NCBI GenBank assembly: GCA_020343555.1
Contig: CP070800.1
Span: 491,992-502,052 of the forward strand
DNA length: 10,061 nt
From: Dehalococcoidales bacterium
Lineage (GTDB): Bacteria; Chloroflexota; Dehalococcoidia; Dehalococcoidales; UBA2162
Direction of reading: 5' to 3'
The notes beneath the pieces were generated by a model. That model was given only the letters and a program-made list of their open reading frames with translations, was not told the origin of the DNA and ran no database searches. The translations under genes were made by a program, and so were the position numbers. Below are positions 7,014 through 10,061 of the stretch, one piece after another (positions within the stretch are counted from its first letter, which is position 1; the number at the start of each line of letters is the position of its first letter).

Positions 7014-8009
7014 TTATGAAATAAGCTCTTTAACCTTCTCCTTGAAAGCCGGCAGTATTTTCTTCCAGTCACCGACCACTCCGTAATGGGCCATCCTGAA
7101 TATATTCGCCTCAGAATCCTTGTTTATGGCAACGATAGTCTTCGCTCCAGAACATCCTGCCATGTGCTGGCTGGCGCCGGAAACACCTACCGCAATATAA
7201 AGATCCGGTGTGACAATTTTGCCGGTAAGTCCAACCTGTGCTTTATCAGGCATCCAACCGTTATCACAGGCAGGTCGGCTTGCTCCGACGGCACCCTTCA
7301 TCATCCTGGCCAGTTCTTCAAGTTCCTTGAATCCTTCTTCTCCGCCGATCCCTCGACCGCCGGTAACTATCACCGGAGCGTCTTCAAGTTTAACACCTTC
7401 TACTTCTTCCTTAACCTTGTCGAGTACTTTGGTCCTTATGATTGAAACGTCGAGACCGGCATCGATAGTTACTACTTCACCCTGTCTCGATTCGTCTTTC
7501 GCAAGTGGTGTCATCGATTTAGCCCTGGCCGTTGCTATCTGAGGATCGGTATCGGTCACGTATATTGCCTGCGCATTGCCGCCATAAACCGGCTTGGTCT
7601 GCAGTAATCGTTTCGTGTCAGCGTCTATCTCCAGGGCTACACAGTCGAGTACCGACGCCGTTTCAAGCCTGAAAGCCAGACGCGATGCAATATCACTCCC
7701 CACCTCTGTCTGTCCCAGTAAAATAATTGCAGGACTGGCTTCTTTAACAGCTTTTTCAGCTGCCGCTACATAAGAATCAGCCTGGTAGTCTTCAAGAACG
7801 GGATCTTCGATCACATATACCTTATCAGCCCCGTAGGATATCGCTTCCTGGGCACAACCACTGACTGAACTCCCGATGAGAAGCGCGACCAATTCCTGTC
7901 CCAGGTCATCGGCTAACTTTCTACCGCATCCGAGTAACTCGGTTGATATGGAACTCAGCATTCCTTCGGTAACCTCTCCGAGTATCATTACTCCGCTATT
8001 ATCAGCCAT
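7014..8009 (-). CDS. etfA: Electron transfer flavoprotein alpha subunit
   Basis: Seen: 331 residues. The N-terminal alpha/beta domain (about 5-190) is followed by the conserved FAD domain. This holds [13 protein letters not shown] (215-227), [11 protein letters not shown] (242-252, with FAD-region Arg245), QVGLTGKIV (258-266) and the EtfA signature [16 protein letters not shown] (270-285) leading to IVAIN (292-296). Known: EtfA holds FAD and pairs with EtfB to move electrons between dehydrogenases (for example acyl-CoA dehydrogenases) and a quinone reductase or other acceptor. Some ETFs bifurcate electrons; I cannot assign that here. The ATG at 8009 has a full AGGAGG (8017-8022) 7 bases upstream on the minus strand, the best ribosome site in the window. 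It follows etfB by 58 bases, a gap that contains a 6-base-pair hairpin. No partner dehydrogenase or ETF:quinone oxidoreductase gene is in the window. Confidence 0.95.
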   Translation of the reverse strand: MADNSGVMILGEVTEGMLSSISTELLGCGRKLADDLGQELVALLIGSSVSGCAQEAISYGADKVYVIEDPVLEDYQADSYVAAAEKAVKEASPAIILLGQTEVGSDIASRLAFRLETASVLDCVALEIDADTKRLLQTKPVYGGNAQAIYVTDTDPQIATARAKSMTPLAKDESRQGEVVTIDAGLDVSIIRTKVLDKVKEEVEGVKLEDAPVIVTGGRGIGGEEGFKELEELARMMKGAVGASRPACDNGWMPDKAQVGLTGKIVTPDLYIAVGVSGASQHMAGCSGAKTIVAINKDSEANIFRMAHYGVVGDWKKILPAFKEKVKELIS

Positions 8010-8031
8010 TTATTTTCCTCCTGTAATACCG

Positions 8032-8050
8032 CCCGGATATATTGTCCGGG
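8032..8050 (-). repeat. Small hairpin between etfB and etfA
   Basis: CCCGGA (8032-8037) pairs with TCCGGG (8045-8050) across a 7-base loop, giving a 6-base-pair GC-rich stem. In the minus-strand mRNA it lies after the etfB stop and about 10 bases before the AGGAGG of etfA. No uridine run follows, so it is not a normal terminator. A role in mRNA processing, stability or subunit balance is possible but unproven. Confidence 0.45.
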
Positions 8051-8067
8051 AGTAATAAATTTAAAAT

Positions 8068-8868
8068 TTATAATACCTTTTCTTCCCTGAGTTTCGTCGC
8101 CAGCTTTTCCGCCGTTTCCTCAGGACTTTCTCCCTCGATAATTTCACATTCGCCTTCACGGACCGGCTGGAATAACTTCAGCAGTTTTGTACGTCTGCCT
8201 GATGCGCCGATTTGCCCTGCATCGACCTCAATATCTGTAGGTTTCCATACAACAGGTTCTTTCTTCTTGGCGGCCATAATCCCCTTGATCGTAGGATACC
8301 TGGCTTCACCAAGTTCATTACTCACCGTAATGACGGCAGGAAGAGATACTTCTATGACATCGTAGCCGTCGGCTGTAACACGTTCTACTTTTGCCTTGCC
8401 ATCTTCCGGTTCGACCTTCTTAGCCAATGTAACACTGGGCAGGCCCAAAATCTCGGCAATACCTGAACCGACCTGACCGTTATCCCAGTCAGCAGCCTGC
8501 CTACCGCAGAAAATCAGGTCATACTCACCTATTTTCTTTATAGCACCTGCGATTGCGTACGCAACCGACCAGGAATCGCCTTCATCATAGGCTTCATCCT
8601 CAAGCAGAACAAGTTCATCGGCACCCATCGACAGGGGTTTTTTCACAACATCCCGCAGCAGGTTATTACCCAGTGATATAATGGTGATTTTACCGCCCTG
8701 AGCGTCCTTGATCTTTAGCGCCGCTTCAAGGGCGTTTTCATCGAAAGGGCTGATTACCGGCGGTATTCCCTGTGGAGGAATTACCTTGTTTGCAGAAGCA
8801 TCGACCCTGAAACTTGCCGGTGGGGCTTCCGGATCGACTACCTGCTTACAGCATACAATCATGTTCAT
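8068..8868 (-). CDS. etfB: Electron transfer flavoprotein beta subunit
   Basis: Seen: from the chosen start the protein has 266 residues and begins MNMIVCCKQVVDPE, like typical EtfB N-termini. The nucleotide-binding part contains GADELVLLED (82-91) and CGRQAADWDNGQVG (121-134). The EtfB signature region NELGEARYPTIKGIMAAKKK is at 184-203. Known: EtfB forms the heterodimer with EtfA and binds AMP, or a second FAD in bifurcating ETFs. Start: a GTG at 8877 adds three residues but lies one base from AAAGGAG (8879-8885), too close. The ATG at 8868 has 10 bases of spacing and matches the family N-terminus, so it is preferred. It is 78 bases downstream of prmC and upstream of etfA; the order etfB-etfA is common. 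Its leader carries a 9-base inverted repeat that may be regulatory. Confidence 0.94.
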   Translation of the reverse strand: MNMIVCCKQVVDPEAPPASFRVDASANKVIPPQGIPPVISPFDENALEAALKIKDAQGGKITIISLGNNLLRDVVKKPLSMGADELVLLEDEAYDEGDSWSVAYAIAGAIKKIGEYDLIFCGRQAADWDNGQVGSGIAEILGLPSVTLAKKVEPEDGKAKVERVTADGYDVIEVSLPAVITVSNELGEARYPTIKGIMAAKKKEPVVWKPTDIEVDAGQIGASGRRTKLLKLFQPVREGECEIIEGESPEETAEKLATKLREEKVL

Positions 8869-8878
8869 AGCAGACACA

Positions 8879-8885
8879 CTCCTTT
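8879..8885 (-). promoter_or_regulatory. etfB ribosome-binding site that decides the start
   Basis: The minus strand reads AAAGGAG here. The GTG at 8877 would begin after a single base and the ATG at 8868 after ten, so the ATG is the likelier initiation codon. Confidence 0.7.
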
Positions 8886-8942
8886 ATCATTCATAATAAA
8901 TGGGGAAACGACCCAAGAGAATAATATCAATATTGAATGATA
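8885..8942 (-). repeat. 9-base inverted repeat in the etfB leader
   Basis: TATCATTCA (8885-8893) and its exact reverse complement TGAATGATA (8934-8942) enclose 40 bases and occupy most of the prmC-etfB gap. The left arm touches the etfB Shine-Dalgarno sequence. A perfect 10-base palindrome, TCAATATTGA (8927-8936), overlaps the right arm. On the minus strand a possible -10 box TATTAT (8894-8899) lies next to the left arm. The arms could be operator half-sites or form an RNA stem; either is inference. Confidence 0.5.
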
Positions 8943-8946
8943 CGCG

Positions 8947-9807
8947 TCAAGAATTTACGCGAGTTTCCTGCGGAAGCGTTAACCTTACTACTCTTTCTAT
9001 CCCGGCCAGATCACGAAAAATTTCCACCTCGCCATATGGGTATATTCCTCTTAACTGCCGGGACGCTGCCTGACTCTGTCCCTGGCCTACTTCAAGCAGG
9101 ATCGATCCGCCCCGCAATAACTTACTTAGAGACTGCGCGACAATCGCAATTATTGATTCCAGGCCATCTTCCCCTCCGCTAAGAGCTATCGCGGGTTCAT
9201 ATCCGGCGGTTTTTACCTGCTGTATATCCGTATTTGTCACGTAGGGTAAATTGCCAACGATCATGTCAACCGGTTCGGGAAGTGGTTCCAGTAGATTACC
9301 CTGAAGTAAAGTTATCCTGTCCTCTACTTTATGCCGTTGGCAATTCTTGGATGCTACGTCCAGTGCCGGAGCTGATATATCCGTCGCATAGATAATAGCA
9401 TTCGGCAGGTTTAATGCCAGGCATACAGCCACCACTCCGGAGCCAGTTCCTGCATCAATAATCTTTTTATACGACTGCTTTTTTGCCATTGCAATGGCTT
9501 GTTCAACCAGGATTTCCGTTTCCGGTCGTGGTATCAGTACATCCGGATTAACGAAAAAATCCAGACCATAGAACTCCCGGTTCCCAGTGATATAGGCTGA
9601 CGGTTCACCTTGAAGACGTCGCTGAATGAGTACTCTGAATTCCTCATACTGCTGGGAAGTAAGATCGTTGTCGATATCGATATGCAGCTTTACCCTGTTA
9701 ATTTTAAGGACATGCATCAACAGCACTTCGGATTCAAGTAAAGCATCATGGATATCGGCGGCGATAAAAGTTTTCTCAGCTTCTTTTCGAGCCTGCCGGA
9801 GGTTCAT
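8947..9807 (-). CDS. prmC: Peptide chain release factor N5-glutamine methyltransferase
   Basis: Seen: 286 residues. The N-terminal helical release-factor-binding domain (about 1-75) is followed by [14 protein letters not shown] (68-81) and LIPRPETE (91-98), both hallmarks of PrmC/HemK. SAM motif I is DAGTGSG (118-124), and the catalytic motif reads NLPY (186-189) instead of the usual NPPY. Known: PrmC methylates the glutamine of the GGQ motif of RF1 and RF2, speeding peptide release. Start: the ATG at 9807 overlaps the prfA TGA in an ATGA, and AGGAG lies 8 bases upstream. This is the classic prfA-prmC pair with translational coupling. The NLPY variant keeps the Asn and Pro-Tyr that hold the target glutamine, so activity is expected. 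Overall identity is secure from context and motifs together. Confidence 0.95.
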   Translation of the reverse strand: MNLRQARKEAEKTFIAADIHDALLESEVLLMHVLKINRVKLHIDIDNDLTSQQYEEFRVLIQRRLQGEPSAYITGNREFYGLDFFVNPDVLIPRPETEILVEQAIAMAKKQSYKKIIDAGTGSGVVAVCLALNLPNAIIYATDISAPALDVASKNCQRHKVEDRITLLQGNLLEPLPEPVDMIVGNLPYVTNTDIQQVKTAGYEPAIALSGGEDGLESIIAIVAQSLSKLLRGGSILLEVGQGQSQAASRQLRGIYPYGEVEIFRDLAGIERVVRLTLPQETRVNS

Positions 9808-10061
9808 GCAAGCTGCTCCTGCAGCATCCTGGCACGGTCATCAGTCGCCAGAGCATCGATAAGTTCGTCAAGATTTCCTTCGAGAATCCCCTCGATATTA
9901 TGAAGACTCATTCCTATCCTGTGATCGGTTACCCGATCCTGCGGAAAATTATAGGTGCGTATTTTCTCAGAACGATCGCCTGTTCCAAGCTGGGATCGTC
10001 TTTCCTGTCCCATCTCTTCTTCCTGTTTCATCTTTTCGATATCGAGCAGGCGAGCGCGTAA
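9804..10061 (-). CDS. prfA: Peptide chain release factor 1, C-terminal part
   Basis: Seen: the frame is open to the window edge, giving the last 85 residues with no start inside the window. A Met codon ending at 10031 is internal, because RF1-like sequence ([10 protein letters not shown]) precedes it. The segment [21 protein letters not shown] is the conserved RF1 stretch after the GGQ domain; RF2 differs here (RSYVLHP). It ends with the usual Asp/Leu-rich helix ([11 protein letters not shown]). Known: RF1 recognises UAA and UAG on the ribosome and triggers peptide release. The codon-recognition and GGQ motifs lie outside the window. Its TGA overlaps the prmC ATG by 4 bases. RF1 presence matters for the nitroreductase TAG, since it implies that UAG is read as stop. 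Confidence 0.95.
   Translation of the reverse strand, partial: LRARLLDIEKMKQEEEMGQERRSQLGTGDRSEKIRTYNFPQDRVTDHRIGMSLHNIEGILEGNLDELIDALATDDRARMLQEQLA

Noticed and set aside
7086..7542. Plus-strand open frames opposite etfA
   Set aside because: Low-complexity Ser/Pro-rich translations, a common result of reading the complement of a real gene; the etfA reading is unambiguous.

Overview
The window looks like a chromosomal segment of a bacterium of moderate GC content. Protein features suggest Chloroflexota, probably a Dehalococcoidia-type lineage: a Lys/Arg-rich tail-anchored mini-protein, an NLPY-type PrmC, an EF-G2-type GTPase and an HpnP-like B12 radical SAM protein. This placement is an inference from remembered family features, not from a search. 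There are no tRNA or rRNA genes, insertion sequences, phage genes or CRISPR repeats. The longest stretch without a gene is 181 bases (1555-1735).

Plus-strand half (37-6922). A cobalamin-binding radical SAM protein comes first. A closely spaced series follows: a XerD-type tyrosine recombinase, a 94-residue tail-anchored protein, a protein-L-isoaspartate O-methyltransferase, a nitroreductase broken by one in-frame TAG, and a SpoIIM-like membrane protein whose ATG directly follows the nitroreductase stop. Gaps in this series are 38, 28, 29 and 0 bases, so it could be one operon, although the methyltransferase also has a good -10 box of its own. An EF-G-like translational GTPase follows with its own apparent promoter.

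Minus-strand half (7014-10061, read right to left). The 3' end of prfA (release factor 1) overlaps prmC by 4 bases, so the release factor and the enzyme expected to methylate its GGQ loop are translationally coupled. After 78 bases come etfB and etfA, the two subunits of an electron transfer flavoprotein. The two halves converge on a strong hairpin at 6958-6987 that could terminate transcription from both sides.

The genes are mostly housekeeping: translation (EF-G2, RF1, PrmC), protein repair (PCMT), chromosome dimer resolution (XerD) and flavin electron transfer (EtfBA). I do not see a new multi-gene system. The observations most worth following are the nonsense-interrupted nitroreductase, the nearly leaderless methyltransferase start, the divergent G motifs of the EF-G-like protein, and the inverted repeat in the etfB leader.
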